Source of the DNA: Spirosoma telluris | GTDB lineage: Bacteria > Bacteroidota > Bacteroidia > Cytophagales > Spirosomataceae | Assembly (NCBI GenBank): GCA_003259005.1 | Contig: QLII01000001.1 | Span: 5,571,001-5,635,000, forward strand | Direction: 5' to 3' | Length of the DNA: 64,000 nucleotides | In this document: piece by piece, positions 24,490 to 35,479 of the stretch | How positions within the stretch are numbered: the stretch's first letter is position 1 | How the letters are laid out: each line of letters begins with the position of its first letter | Notes under the pieces: generated by a model | The model's database searches: none | What the model saw: the letters and a program-made list of their open reading frames with translations, nothing else | What the model was told of the DNA's origin: nothing | Program-made: the position numbers and the translations under genes

Positions 24490-26671
24490 CTATCGATTGA
24501 TAATAATGCGCCGGGATACATCAAACCCTGCTGAGCGAACCCGTACCAGGTAAATCCCCTGCGCCAACCCTGAAAGATCAATGGATTTACGTTCGTCGAG
24601 AATGGGTACCTGAGTGGAAAAGAGTTTTTGACCGCTTAACGAGAATATATCGACATCGGCATTCTTCAGGTTTTCAATCGTTTCTATCGTAATCGTTCCG
24701 GTGGTTGATGGATTTGGGTAAATACTTAGCCCCCATTTCCCCGGTCAAATGTAAAGGCTTTGGGAGCGCTGAAGTCTGAATAACACGTTAAATTGTTGCC
24801 CGTAGCAAGTGTAAATGTTGTTTTCGTACGGGCCGAATAATTAGCCGATACAACCACTTTTACAACTGCACTAGTTTGAGGAATTACCTCACCGCCCGCT
24901 CGTCGCCAATCAAATAAATCGGGTTGACCACCGGTTGGGGTTGGCAACACTGCCTGTAAGCTGTAAGCGCCAATTTGTTCAATACTGGGTGTTGGAACTT
25001 TAGGCCGTACTGTCAAGCTAATAATAGCTGGTTGGGCAGATTTGCAACCATATACATTCAGTGCCTGTAATGAGTAGTTGCCACTTTTGTTTAAAGCGAT
25101 GGTTTTGCTAATGCTGGTAGTAGTACTGAAACTCCATAAGCCTGTGCTGTTCGTCGATGTGTTAGCGATCAACGACAAGGTTGAATCTGCGCAAATTTGT
25201 TGCTGATTGTCAACCACTACGCCAGGTTGGCTGGCTAAGGAAATCGTTGGTGTTGCTGGCTGAATCGGGCTTTGCACCTCAATAGCCGGAGACAAATAAG
25301 TGTTTCCGATTTTATCTTTTAACACCGCTCGGTAAACACCGGGTTGGTTAACTGTAATCGTTTGTGTAGCCTGTCCTGAACTCCAGGTATATGACTTGTA
25401 GGCACTCGGTAAGCTAAGTGTCAGATTATTAGATGATGTACCACATGTAACCGCAATTGATGGTTGTGGTAATGGAGGCAACGGCCTTGAACTGGCGAAG
25501 AAAACAGCGTTCAAGCTGGTGAACCAAGCCTGAGCTAAGTCATTCAGACCTTTGTCGCCGGGTTGTTTGTTGCCCTATTGCCAAAATGAACAATGTCAAA
25601 GCGAGGAATCTGAAGATTGTCCGTAAATGGACCCGCAAAAACATTGTTATTGTAGGTATTAATTACGTCGTTCTGGGCCTGAATAATGTCCTGGCTAACC
25701 TGCCCATCATTATAGGATGACCGTGCGAGCACCCAGGCCGGGTACCGTTCTGTATCGGCACGCGTTTTATTGACTATGTACTGCATATTATCTGCATAGT
25801 CTTTACGGCTAGAGTGAAGTGGAACATTATCTGTTTCGCCTTGTTGCCATAATACAGCCCGTAATCCCTGGAGTGAACAATAATAGCGAAGCGCTATCAC
25901 TAAATTGGCATACGGCATTCCAACCGGAAAGTTTTCGTCGGGAGTGCCAATCGCAAAAATATTTTTAGCCAGTAGCCCATCAGCACTATCATGCCAGTTT
26001 TTAATAATCGTTGCTGACCAGGCAGTGTTAATAAATAAAACAGGAACGCCGTATTGCTTTACGATTAGATCACCCAATACACCCCAACACCATGCACTCT
26101 GGCCACGAGGGCCAATAATTGATGTAGCGCTAAGCTGTTGAAAGGTTGGAACTGGAGGGTCGGCTAGTGAATTAGCCGTAATGTTATCATAGGATACACA
26201 GTTAACTCGGTCGTCAGCAGCGCCAATAGCCCCATAATTTTGGAATCCTTGTGCATTAGATTGACCGGTGATGATAAACACTTCACCAATCCCAACTTTA
26301 CGCACTACGTCAGTACCCACGGCTGTGCCTTTAACAAATGCCTGAACTTCCAGTCGATACCAGCCTCCTTTTGCCCGTAAGGCACCTTGGAAAATACCTC
26401 CCTGTGGATTTCGTTGAATCGTAACCCAATCTGTATTTAACCCTTGTCCACTTTCTTCCGCCTGTACTCGGGCCTGAACACTGTCGACAGGTTGATAAAC
26501 ACTGCCAGACAAATAAATTGTACTGGTATTATCGTTTTCACGTTGAAATATGGCCCTACTTTCCGGATAGGTAATCTTAAGGACTTGGCTACTAGTCTGA
26601 GCTGTTACCCTTGAACTAAAAGCAATCAGTCCTGAGAGTGTCAAGTATACTAAAAAATAATTGTTGTTCAT
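24490..26671 (-). CDS. Secreted SASA-domain esterase with T9SS sorting signal (two frame breaks)
   Basis: After correction, 727 residues. Signal peptide (LVYLTLSGLIAFSSRVTAQ), then an N-terminal beta domain, then a sialate O-acetylesterase-like SGNH domain: GIGEVFIITGQSNAQGF (Ser near 138) and VLWQQGETDN near 275. Next come Ig-like/PKD-like repeats (for example VTCGTSSNNLTLSLPSAYKSY), and a C-terminal Por sorting domain: SIYPNPSTTGT start and IYLVRVRSAGFDVSRRIIINR end. Type IX secretion and surface attachment or release follow from that tail. Breaks: about 25558-25562 (GC run) and the C run 24730-24734. Likely removes acetyl groups from surface or plant polysaccharide; substrate unproven. Confidence 0.82.
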
Positions 26672-26833
26672 TTGTTGTCTATCAATAACCCTTTCTTAGC
26701 CTGTTCTTGTTTATGCAAAAATCAGACCGTGCTTAATTCGCATGCAACCGTTCATTTACCCGAATAGATGATCCCGGTAAAATGCAAATTTATAGCTAGT
26801 TTCTATGATTGAACGGTTAGTGTAGGATTAATA

Positions 26834-29808
26834 TTACAACCCGAGGATAATTCGTTTAGAAACGTCGAAGTCAGTAGCCTGAACACGTAAAATATAAGAG
26901 CCTGATGGCATACCCGTTAGCGTAAGCTGTTTACGGTCGTCAAAAGTAGGCACGCTGGTTGTTAGTACTACCTGCCCGGTGAGAGTATAAATCGTAACAA
27001 TGGCATTTGTCAGGTTTTCTCTAGTTTCCAGCGTTACAATTTTGTCGGGGTTTGGGTTCGGGTAAATACTTAATCCTTTATTGTTTGGATCAATGGTAAA
27101 GGAAACAGGCGTTGATGGCAGTGAATAACAGACTAGCGTTTGGGAATAAATAATAGATGATCGAGCAGTATATGTGCCCGACTGACTGGCTTTGATTGTT
27201 GCCGATTGAGTTGCCAGTGAGTCGCTATCACGACGCCAGCGAAAGAGCGTACTGTTTGTTGAACTAACCGCTTCGAGTGTATAGGTGCCAACAATATTTA
27301 CCGTTGGAGCTGGTGGAATTGGCCGTAATTCGACTGTTGTTGAGCCCGACTGTGCCGATATACATCCATTGATGTCTCGAACTTTCGCCGAGTAAGTTCC
27401 TGCCTTGTTGGTTACAATACGTTGTGTGGAATCGCCAGTACTCCAGAAAACAGTGTAAGCGCCATCAACTCGTAACGTAACCTGGTCTCCCTCGCAAATG
27501 ATAGGAGATGGACTTGCCAGAATGACTGGCGAGGCCGGTAATGGATTGACTTTAACGGCAATAATGGATGAATAGGGTGATAGACAACCATTTTGGTCCT
27601 GAGCCTGCACCGCATAATTTCCTGATGTTCCAACGGTAATGGATTGGCTGGTTTGCCCACTTGACCAGACTACATTAAACGGGCTATTGGCCACTAATGA
27701 CACACGATTGCCATCGCAAAATGTAGTAGCTCCAGTTGCAGAGATAGACGGCACACCTGGTAAAGGATTTACTTTAAGGGTAATGACATTGGATTGTTCG
27801 GATGTACAGCCAAATTGATTCTGGGTACGAACGGCGAAATCGCCTGATTGATTCAGCGTGATACTTTGACTAGTCTGGCCATTGGTCCATTGATAAGCCA
27901 CTTCTTGGGGAGCCGTTAGCGTAATGGTTCGATCTGCACAGAAAGTCGTTGGGCCGTTTGTTGCAATTACAGGTTTGGCTGGCACTGGATTGGCCGTGAC
28001 TACAATTGTATTTGATTGAGCAGATGTACAACCATTCTGATCAGTTACAGTTAAAAAATAAGAGCCAGATGCCCGATAGTAACAACTTTGTTTTTTTGAC
28101 CATCACTCCAGTTATACTGAACATTGTCACTACTTGCCCGCAATGTCGTATTATCACCCTGACAAAATGTTGTGGACTTTTCATTGGCAATCGTGGGAGT
28201 TGCGGGTAGAGGGTTAACGGTTACATTGAGTGTATTCGAGACAAAGTCGCAGCCACTTACATCCCGAAAGCTAAACGAGTAATTGCCAGCCGTAGTTGTC
28301 GAGAAGGTTCGTGTAGTCGCAGCAGTTGTGTTTGTTAATTGATTCAACCACGTTACATTATCATAGTTACTGGTTAACGATAAACTACTGCCAATACATA
28401 CCGATGGCAGACGGTTATCAACGATAGAGGCTATTGGCGCATCAGATACGCGTACCTGTCCTGAATAGAATGTGTTGCCTAACGCATCTTTAATTTTAGC
28501 ACGATAGACACCCGCTCCCTTCGTAATTGTACTCCCTGTTTCCCCTGATTCCCACACCACCGTTGGATAGTTACCATCGACAGTTAATTTCAGGGTATTG
28601 TTGCTAGCACAGGCAATTGAAACAGTAGGAGATGGAGAAGCACTAATGGGCGCTGCACTTTGGAAAAATGAATCGGTTAAGCTGTTATTCCAGGCATTAG
28701 CTATATCGACAAGTCCATCATAATCGAAGTGCAAACCTTCGGGATCATCTAGCGGAGGCCGTTTCCGAGGTACTTGAATGACATCACTATTTGGTCCGGC
28801 ATATACGTTTGGAGTGGAACTAATGACCTGGTTTTGTGCGGCAATAATAGCCTCATCTATACCGCCAATAAAATCCCCATAGCTAACCCGTGCTACGACC
28901 CAGGGCATATTTCTGCCATAATCCTGACGAGCCTGATTGATAACAAACTTTAAATCATTGACGTAAGAACTGGTCGATGTATTGATCAAATTATCAGCCT
29001 CGCCCTGATGCCACAATACTGCCCGCATGCCGAGCATGTTTACATAAAATTGCAGTGCTATTTTAAGGTTGATATAAGGTTGTCGTGGTGGATAGGCATC
29101 GCCATTGTAAACCCCATAAGCAGTTCCCCTTCTGGAGCACTTTCTCGCCAGTTTCTGACGGCTGTACCTGAAAACGCGGTATTGAAAAATAAAACAGGTA
29201 CATGCAGTCGTTTGACTAAAATATCACCTAATTGCCCCAGCACCAACTGCCTATCCCTTTAGGCGCAATGCTAAAACCGGGCGTATTATCCAGTAAGGTG
29301 AAAACTGGGGCCGGTGGGTCATTCGGAAAGCCGTCACTTGGATATTGGTAATTGACGCAGTTGACTAAGTCGTTTTGAGGATTAGGGGCGTTCTGGTGTA
29401 CTCCTTGACCGTTAGATTGGCCAGAAACAATAAATACCTCACCAATGCCGACGCGTTCAACAGTAGTTATAGTGCCTACCTGTTGGTCGCCATTCATTCC
29501 CGAACATCGAGGTTATACCAGCCACCTGTTCCTGTCAGATCGCCAGCAAATACCCCACCCGCGGGTGTTGCCTGTATCGTTTGCCAATCTGTTGACGTAC
29601 CCTGTCCATCACGAGCCTGTAAGCGGGCTTCAATTCGTGTAAGGGCAGAGGTATAATAGCCAGTGATTCGGATAGTAGCCTGATTTGAATTATTTCGCTG
29701 AAGAATGGCTCGGGTTGTGGGAAATGAAACCTGAATCTGCGCATAAGCACCCAAAGAGAGCAATAGGAGGAATGCTGTACCGTAAATCTTAAGAAAATAG
29801 TTCATCAT
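26834..29808 (-). CDS. Second secreted SASA-domain protein with Ig-like repeats and T9SS signal (four frame breaks)
   Basis: Reconstructed as 992 residues. Signal peptide LLLLSLGAYAQ, N-terminal beta domain, SGNH esterase domain (GEVFIVSGQSNGQG; VLWHQGEADN), then about five tandem Ig-like repeats of roughly 75-85 residues (each with TTFC or PIIC, YxVxWSxGxTSQ and CxSxxS), and a Por sorting domain (SIYPNPNPDKIVTLETREN...). Repeats use Cys pairs for disulphides. Breaks on the plus strand: 28072-28074, 29112-29115, 29235-29238 and 29499-29501. It is a longer paralogue of the preceding gene, with extra repeats. Extracellular carbohydrate esterase or adhesin-like enzyme; substrate unknown. Confidence 0.82.
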
Positions 29809-29822
29809 AATTGAAAACGTGA

Positions 29823-29873
29823 CCAGCCTGACTGATGGGTTACAGACAGACCACCCATGGACTATCAGACTGG
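29823..29873 (-). terminator. Imperfect hairpin at the end of obg
   Basis: CCAGCCTGA...TGGGT and ACCCA...TCAGACTGG pair with an internal bulge. It overlaps the last codons of obg and lies between it and the start of the SASA protein gene. No strong T-run follows. Confidence 0.4.
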
Positions 29874-30868
29874 CTCAGCAGTCGTCAAATTTTGCCAGAT
29901 AATATCTTTTAATTCAGTTAACCCTCGTTGACTTACTGAGGATATATAAGCAATAGGTATTTTCTTAGGAATGCTATTTTTAAGTTGAGACAAGGCTTCA
30001 TCGTCAACCAGATCAATTTTGGTGACAGCCAGGATACGCGTTTTGTCCATTAATTCTGGATTAAACTCACGTAACTCGTTCAACAGCGTGTTATACTCCT
30101 GACGGATATCCTCGGTGGTAGCCGGAATCAAAAACAGAAGTATTGAGTTTCGCTCAATGTGACGGAGAAATCGTAACCCTAATCCTTTGCCCTGCGAAGC
30201 TCCTTCGATTATACCGGGGATATCGGCCATGACAAATGACTTGTAATCTCTATAGGCTACGACCCCTAAATTAGGGACAAGGGTTGTAAAGGGGTAGTCG
30301 GCAATTTCGGGTCGTGCTTCGGATAAAACGGACAATAACGTCGATTTACCTGCATTAGGGAACCCTACTAAGCCCACATCGGCTAATAATTTGAGTTCCA
30401 ATACAACCCATTCTTCTTGGCCTGGTTCGCCCGTTTGGGCATGATAAGGCGCTTGCTGCGTAGAGGTTTTAAAATGATCGTTTCCTAGTCCCCCCGACCG
30501 CCCGCAAACAAGATGATCTCCTGGCCATCTTCAGTAATTTCAGCCAGTTTTTCACTCGAATCCGGATCACGGGCAATTGTTCCAAGTGGAACTTCCAGAA
30601 TCACATCTTCGCCCTGAGCTCCACTTCGTCGGCCACCTTCACCTGCTACCCCATTGCCCGCTTTCACGTGCTTTCGGTATTTCAGGTGCAGTAGGGTCCA
30701 TAGCTGGGCATTGCCGCGAAGAATAATGTGGCCACCTCGTCCACCATCACCACCGTCAGGTCCACCTTTTGGGACATGTTTTTCCCGGCGGAAATGGACT
30801 GATCCAGCTCCCCCCGCTCCCGAACGACAATTTATTTTTACGTAATCAATAAAATTTGATGAAGCCAT
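29865..30868 (-). CDS. obgE: Obg/CgtA GTPase (one frame break)
   Basis: 334 residues after repair. A ribosome-associated GTPase needed for growth and large-subunit maturation. N-terminal Obg fold with the glycine-rich tract GGPDGGDGGRGGHI and the later AGGRGG; then the G domain with P-loop GFPNAGKSTLLSVL, G3 DIPGIIEGAS, G4 TKID. It lacks the variable C-terminal OCT domain, as usual in Bacteroidota. The break is in the six-C run 30490-30495: seven are needed, restoring AGGRGGLGNDHFKTSTQQAP. Starts 14 bases after adk stops, so they are one operon. Being essential, it argues that the break is a sequence error. Confidence 0.92.
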
Positions 30869-30882
30869 ACATATCCTTTACC

Positions 30883-31461
30883 TCACAACCGAGACTCTTC
30901 AATTTTTTGGCAGATGGCCTGAAAGATATCATCAATATTACCGATACCGTCTATGGCTGCAAATTTGCCTTGTTGGCTATAGTAGTCAGCAACAGGCATA
31001 GTTTCTTTATTATAAACACTGACACGCCGTCGCGCTGTGGCCTCATCGCGGTCGTCAGGACGACCAGATGTTTCACCTCGCTTGAGTAAACGCCGAATCA
31101 ATTCTTCATCATTAACAACCAGGGCAATCATCGTCGCAATGGGTGCCTGATAGTGACTGAGCAATTGATCGAGTGCTTCGGCTTGTAATACCGTGCGTGG
31201 AAACCCGTCGAAGATAAATCCTGGAGCCGACTGATTCTCACGCAGTTTGTTCTCAATCATGCCAATTACTACCTCATCGGGTACTAATAAGCCATGATCC
31301 ATTAATTGTTTCGCTCGTAGACCTAGTTCTGTACCTGCAGCAATTTGCGACCGTAATAAATCGCCCGTTGATAAGTGAACTAAATTGTACTTCTGAATTA
31401 GTTTTTCGCTTTGGGTACCTTTTCCGGCCCCTGGTGGGCCAAACAGTACAAGGTTAAGCAT
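30883..31461 (-). CDS. adk: Adenylate kinase
   Basis: 192 residues, the short form. Balances AMP, ADP and ATP. P-loop FGPPGAGKGTQSEKL at the N-terminus, HLSTGDLLRSQIAAGTELG (AMP-binding), GFIFDGFPRTVLQAEAL, and RRLLKRGETSGRPDDRDEATARRRVSVYN (lid and arginine contacts). No zinc-binding lid cysteines. Intact. Followed closely by obg. Confidence 0.95.
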   Translation of the reverse strand: MLNLVLFGPPGAGKGTQSEKLIQKYNLVHLSTGDLLRSQIAAGTELGLRAKQLMDHGLLVPDEVVIGMIENKLRENQSAPGFIFDGFPRTVLQAEALDQLLSHYQAPIATMIALVVNDEELIRRLLKRGETSGRPDDRDEATARRRVSVYNKETMPVADYYSQQGKFAAIDGIGNIDDIFQAICQKIEESRL

Positions 31462-31572
31462 CGGCGTCTTTGGGTAGTGTCGTGTAGTCGAAAAAAAATT
31501 GCGCCCGCAAAGTTACGATACCCTTGGGAAAATAATAGCTATATTCATTGATAGTCACGCGCTTTATCGCTT

Positions 31573-31617
31573 AAAATGAAAAAGCGCAGGTATCAAACCT
31601 ACGCTTTTTTCATTTTC
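31573..31617 (-). terminator. Terminator of the TPR protein gene
   Basis: AAAATGAAAAAGCG...AGGT pairs with ACCT...CGCTTTTTTCATTTT around a 5-base loop. It lies 15 bases after the TPR gene stop; the AT-rich arms supply T-rich tails on both strands. Confidence 0.75.
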
Positions 31618-31632
31618 AAGTCGGAAATCCTA

Positions 31633-33408
31633 TTATTTACCGGCAACTTTCTTTTTCGCAGGTGCCTTAGTGGCTGGCGAAGTGGTAGGTTTAGCTGGTG
31701 TTGGAGCTGGTTTTGGTCCTTCCAGTGCTTTTTTCACACTCTCGTCATTAGGATCGAGTGCCAGCACTTTATCAAAATATTCTTTCGCTTTTGCGTCGTC
31801 TTTTTTGAGTAAGGCAAACCCTGCCAGTGCCTTGTATGATGTTATTAAATACCGCTTGTAATCCGTCTTATCCGACGAATCTGGGGCCATAGCCTGCTCA
31901 ATGAATTTTTCATAGAGTGGTCCTGCTAAACTAGCTGCTTTCTCTTGTTCTTTAGGATACGCATAATAATTAGCTCCGGCCCGATAATAGTAGGCCAACG
32001 GGTATTTTTTTCCGTCAGCTTCTATTTTTTGTGCCATTTGTGCGAAAGCTGAATCTGCCCGCAGGTAGTATTGTTGCTTCACCTGACGAATCTGCGCTGT
32101 ATCCATTACTGCCACCGTACTGTCCCGGCCAACCCGTGGAGCATATTGATAGTTGGCAAGACCTAACCACAAATAGTCATTATTTTGCGGCTTCTTATCA
32201 TTCTTAATCGTCTTGGCATAATACGCAGCTGCCTTATCGTATTTTTTGTCATCGTAATACGTTTTGGCAATTTCACGATACAAGTTTTCGGTTGTATCCA
32301 TAGGTGCTGCTTTTTCCAGGTTCATGATCCCTAATGAATCACCTTCAGGAGTGCCTAATTTAGCTTGAGCACGGCCCAGGTACTTATAGTCATCAACCAT
32401 TACTTTTTGCGGAGCTGTCGAAATAAAGCGATTCAAGGCTTCAACAGATTCCTGGTTTTTACCTAAGGCTGAATAAGCCCAACCATACATCCGATCAATA
32501 ATTGGGTTATTGATTTTGCCTTTTAGCTGATCAAGATAAGTAACAGCTCCTTGAAAATCTTGAGCCAGGAATTTATAACGAGCTACATCAAGTAACAACT
32601 CCGGATCTGTTGTTCCACTTTTTTGGATAAACAACTCATAATTTGAAGCTGCTGATTTATACGCTCGTGAATTCGCTAATGCATCAGCTAAAGCGCGATA
32701 GGTAGGTGCAAACTCAGGATCACTTTGAATCGCTTTGTTAAAGTAAGACTGTGCTTCTTTATAGTTTTTGCCTCGCAGGTACAAACGGCCAATTTTATAG
32801 TTAGCCTCTGCTAGGTTTGGTTTAGCTGCCAGCGCATTTTCGTACTTCGTAATCGCATTACCTCCATCATTTTTCAGAAAATAAGCATCACCCATGAGCA
32901 TTTCAATCTCATCCTTATGCTCTCCCTTTTTATCTTTTTCCTGAGCTAATGTCAGCAAACGTAACGCTTCTGCCGGATCATTTGTCTGATCAGACAAGGT
33001 GTACATTTCGCCAGATCGGATCAAGACAGCCTCGTCTTTGCTCTTTGTTTGGGCTACAGCATTATCGATAAGCGATTTAGCTGTGCTACGGTCTTTTTTT
33101 GCCAGCGCAACGCCCGCCAGACCGACATTATTTAATTGATTTTTCGGATCGGCATTGGCTCCTTTTTCAAAAACGGCCTTTGCTTTATCAGGCTGACCAC
33201 TTCTGAGGTAATAATAACCGAGGTAAAACTGATTTTCAGCCGTAGGAGAACTAGTAGCCAATTGTGTAAGCGTTTGTTCTGCCTTAGTATATCGCTCAGC
33301 CTCAACATCCTTCAAGGCCGTTTGGAGATCCTGCGCCACTAAAGGAGTCGTTATGGTCGCCCCAACGAACAGGATGGTCAATAGCGACTGCTTCTGGTTG
33401 TTCATCAT
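31633..33408 (-). CDS. Secreted tetratricopeptide repeat protein
   Basis: 591 residues from ATG 33408. A signal peptide (SLLTILFVGATITTPLVAQ) is followed by about ten TPR units, for example AENQFYLGYYYLRSGQPDKAKAVFEKGANADP (about residues 56-87) and ANYKIGRLYLRGKNYKEAQSYFNKAIQSDPEFAP (about 206-239). The C-terminal tail is rich in Lys, Pro, Ala and Thr (PTPAKPTTSPATKAPAKKK). No enzyme domain, so a periplasmic scaffold is likely. It is the last gene of the ExbB/ExbD/TonB/PstS-like block, which suggests a link to that machinery, but its partner is unknown. Confidence 0.8.
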   Translation of the reverse strand: MMNNQKQSLLTILFVGATITTPLVAQDLQTALKDVEAERYTKAEQTLTQLATSSPTAENQFYLGYYYLRSGQPDKAKAVFEKGANADPKNQLNNVGLAGVALAKKDRSTAKSLIDNAVAQTKSKDEAVLIRSGEMYTLSDQTNDPAEALRLLTLAQEKDKKGEHKDEIEMLMGDAYFLKNDGGNAITKYENALAAKPNLAEANYKIGRLYLRGKNYKEAQSYFNKAIQSDPEFAPTYRALADALANSRAYKSAASNYELFIQKSGTTDPELLLDVARYKFLAQDFQGAVTYLDQLKGKINNPIIDRMYGWAYSALGKNQESVEALNRFISTAPQKVMVDDYKYLGRAQAKLGTPEGDSLGIMNLEKAAPMDTTENLYREIAKTYYDDKKYDKAAAYYAKTIKNDKKPQNNDYLWLGLANYQYAPRVGRDSTVAVMDTAQIRQVKQQYYLRADSAFAQMAQKIEADGKKYPLAYYYRAGANYYAYPKEQEKAASLAGPLYEKFIEQAMAPDSSDKTDYKRYLITSYKALAGFALLKKDDAKAKEYFDKVLALDPNDESVKKALEGPKPAPTPAKPTTSPATKAPAKKKVAGK

Positions 33409-33497
33409 GTACTTCAAGTTGGAAATGAAAAAAAGGTTATGTGCTAATTAAACAATTGACAAAACTAAAAAATTGCGATTAAACCAAAAAAACTTCC

Positions 33498-34429
33498 TCA
33501 TTTTGTCAGGTTTATGACCCGATCATATGGTATTCTGGGCCAAAGCCCCAATTTACGAATGATTAAGGAACCGGCGTCCCGAGCTATATAGTTTATCAGC
33601 CCGCCCCCAATCCCGGGTGGGTTTCGCGACTCAAAATATAGACAGGTCTCCGTAATGGATAGCGCTGCATCCCTAAATCTTCCTGAAAGGGCTGAAAATA
33701 ATCATCCCGTTTCATTGGGTTTACCTTCGCTGATACGCCCATTACCCGAAGGTCACGAGCAAGTTCAACAGAAAGGGGTTCATCACTATCACTAATCCAG
33801 TTAACGCCAATAAAACCTAGTGCCGATGGGTTCTTACGTACAAAATCAATGACTTCTCGATTTGAATGCGTTGTGAAAATACGTAGCCCGGTAACGTCCT
33901 TGATATTAAAAGTTTTTAATACAAACTCTAAATTACTGGAATTGTTGTTATCAAATACCAGTGTAATTGGGCTATTTTGATTACCACCACTTAACTGACT
34001 CCATTGTTTTATCTGACCACTGAAAATACGCTGAAGCTCAGTCATGGTAATCAGGCTGTCTGTATTAGCCTTATTAACAATGAGTGCTACCCCATCGGTG
34101 GCAATTTTTTCAGTCGCTCCTTTTATTTTTCGTTGGTCAAGTACAGCTCGTTCATTTGGCTTGAGCTCGCGCGTCGTAAATACGATTCGGGCACTATCCT
34201 GAAGCATCATGTTGATCGCTTCCTGCTCAGGTTTAAAAACGACTTTGAAATGCGTGTTTGGATTAATGCCTGCGTAAGCTTCGGTCAACTGAGTTACCAA
34301 GGGTTGAAATGATTCGTCGGCAGCAACGACAATACTTCCTTGCGATGGATTGTCTAAGGGTGGTTTTCCATTACCACAAGCCATCAATCCGGCTGCGAAT
34401 CCAATAAGTACCAAAAAACGGTTAGCCAT
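33498..34429 (-). CDS. PstS-like substrate-binding lipoprotein (one frame break)
   Basis: 310 residues after repair. Lipobox FAAGLMAC, then a periplasmic binding protein fold similar to PstS: SIVVAADESFQPLVTQLTEAY, TTRELKPNERAVLD, KIATDGVALIVNKAN, and SALGFIGVNW. The printed frame stops early at 33596; adding one G near 33600-33608 extends to LINYIARDAGSLIIRKLG, which matches the usual PstS end. ATG 34429 is chosen because it starts directly at the lipoprotein signal; it overlaps the preceding gene slightly. No pst transporter genes are near, so it may serve the TonB system rather than an ABC transporter. Confidence 0.78.
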
Positions 34430-34643
34430 TTTCCTGAAAGCCTTGATAAGCACGATACCCCCGAAAGGCGCCATAAATAAGTAAGAGAGCTCCTAGTCCA
34501 TAGCGAAATGGCCCGGATTCAGGCAACATCCCAAAAGACTGAGAGGAGGCAATCAGTGCGATGCCTCCTCCCATGTATGCCAGCGAAGCCAATACTGAAA
34601 TATACAGCGTTAGCCGTGCTGGGCCACTATTTTGTCTGCGCAT
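34422..34643 (-). CDS. Small membrane protein between TonB and PstS-like genes
   Basis: 73 residues with two predicted helices: LTLYISVLASLAYMGGGIALI and YGLGALLLIYGAFRGYRAYQ. No recognised family. The stop overlaps the start of the PstS-like lipoprotein gene and the start follows TonB by 7 bases, so it is translated as part of the same block. Function unknown. Confidence 0.7.
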   Translation of the reverse strand: MRRQNSGPARLTLYISVLASLAYMGGGIALIASSQSFGMLPESGPFRYGLGALLLIYGAFRGYRAYQGFQENG

Positions 34644-34650
34644 AGACGAA

Positions 34651-35475
34651 TTATTCCAGCGTAAAGTTAATCGGCAGGTTGTATTTTACCCGAACTGGCC
34701 GACCCGATTGCTTACCAGGGCGCCATTTAGGCATACCTTTCACTACACGTTGTGCCTCTTCATCTGTACCAAATCCAAGCCCTTTCAAGACCTGAACGTC
34801 CTGAATACTACCATCGGTGTTAACGACAAAGCTCACAAATACACGACCCGAAACGTTGGCCCGCTGTGCAGCTGCTGGATAGCGAAGGTTTTTCTGTAAA
34901 TACTGGCCAAGAGCTGCCATACCACCACTAAATTCTGGCTGTTGTTCTACCACCGTAAAGATTTCTTCTTCTTTCGGAGCAGCTTCAACGGCAACTTCTA
35001 CCTTGGTTGGGGCGGCTGTAGCTTCAGGAGCTGCAATAACCTCTTCAGCGTTCGGGTCGCCTTCCTGCGTTTTTTCGGCAGCTACAGCTTCCTTTAGTTC
35101 CTCAACGGCTGGCGGTGGTGTTTCTTCCGGTACTTCCTCATCCGGTTTTACTTCGGGTGGTAGGAATTTCACCGTGTTCACTTTCGGTAATTCTACCGGC
35201 GGTGGTGGTGGTGGTGGTGGCTCATTAGGGTCAATCGGTGGCGGTGGGAGTTTCATCAAATCCACCTCTACCATTGCCTGCTCTTGTTTTTCCGGAGTTA
35301 GGGCACTGATGATCGTAGGAGAAAGAACACCTAGCGTAAACAGTACACCACCAATAATGAGGGCACGGGTTACTGCTTTAGGGTATGATTTCCGCAGATC
35401 ATATGCACCATACGCTTTATGCCGGTTGGCAAACACGATATCATCGAGTGTTGCCTTTGGATCAACTTCTGCCAT
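34651..35475 (-). CDS. TonB-family energy transducer
   Basis: 274 residues. Cytoplasmic N-terminus, one membrane helix (LIIGGVLFTLGVLSPTIISAL), then a Pro-rich spacer with an eight-proline run and acidic blocks, then a C-terminal TonB domain (NLRYPAAAQRANVSGRVFVSFVVNTDGSIQDVQVLKGLGFGTDEEAQRVV, about residues 200-248). It transmits proton-motive force to outer-membrane receptors. The spacer comes from a run of GGT/GGC triplets on the opposite strand at 35203-35221. It follows ExbD (35480) by 4 bases. Confidence 0.92.
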   Translation of the reverse strand: MAEVDPKATLDDIVFANRHKAYGAYDLRKSYPKAVTRALIIGGVLFTLGVLSPTIISALTPEKQEQAMVEVDLMKLPPPPIDPNEPPPPPPPPVELPKVNTVKFLPPEVKPDEEVPEETPPPAVEELKEAVAAEKTQEGDPNAEEVIAAPEATAAPTKVEVAVEAAPKEEEIFTVVEQQPEFSGGMAALGQYLQKNLRYPAAAQRANVSGRVFVSFVVNTDGSIQDVQVLKGLGFGTDEEAQRVVKGMPKWRPGKQSGRPVRVKYNLPINFTLE

Positions 35476-35479
35476 GGTG

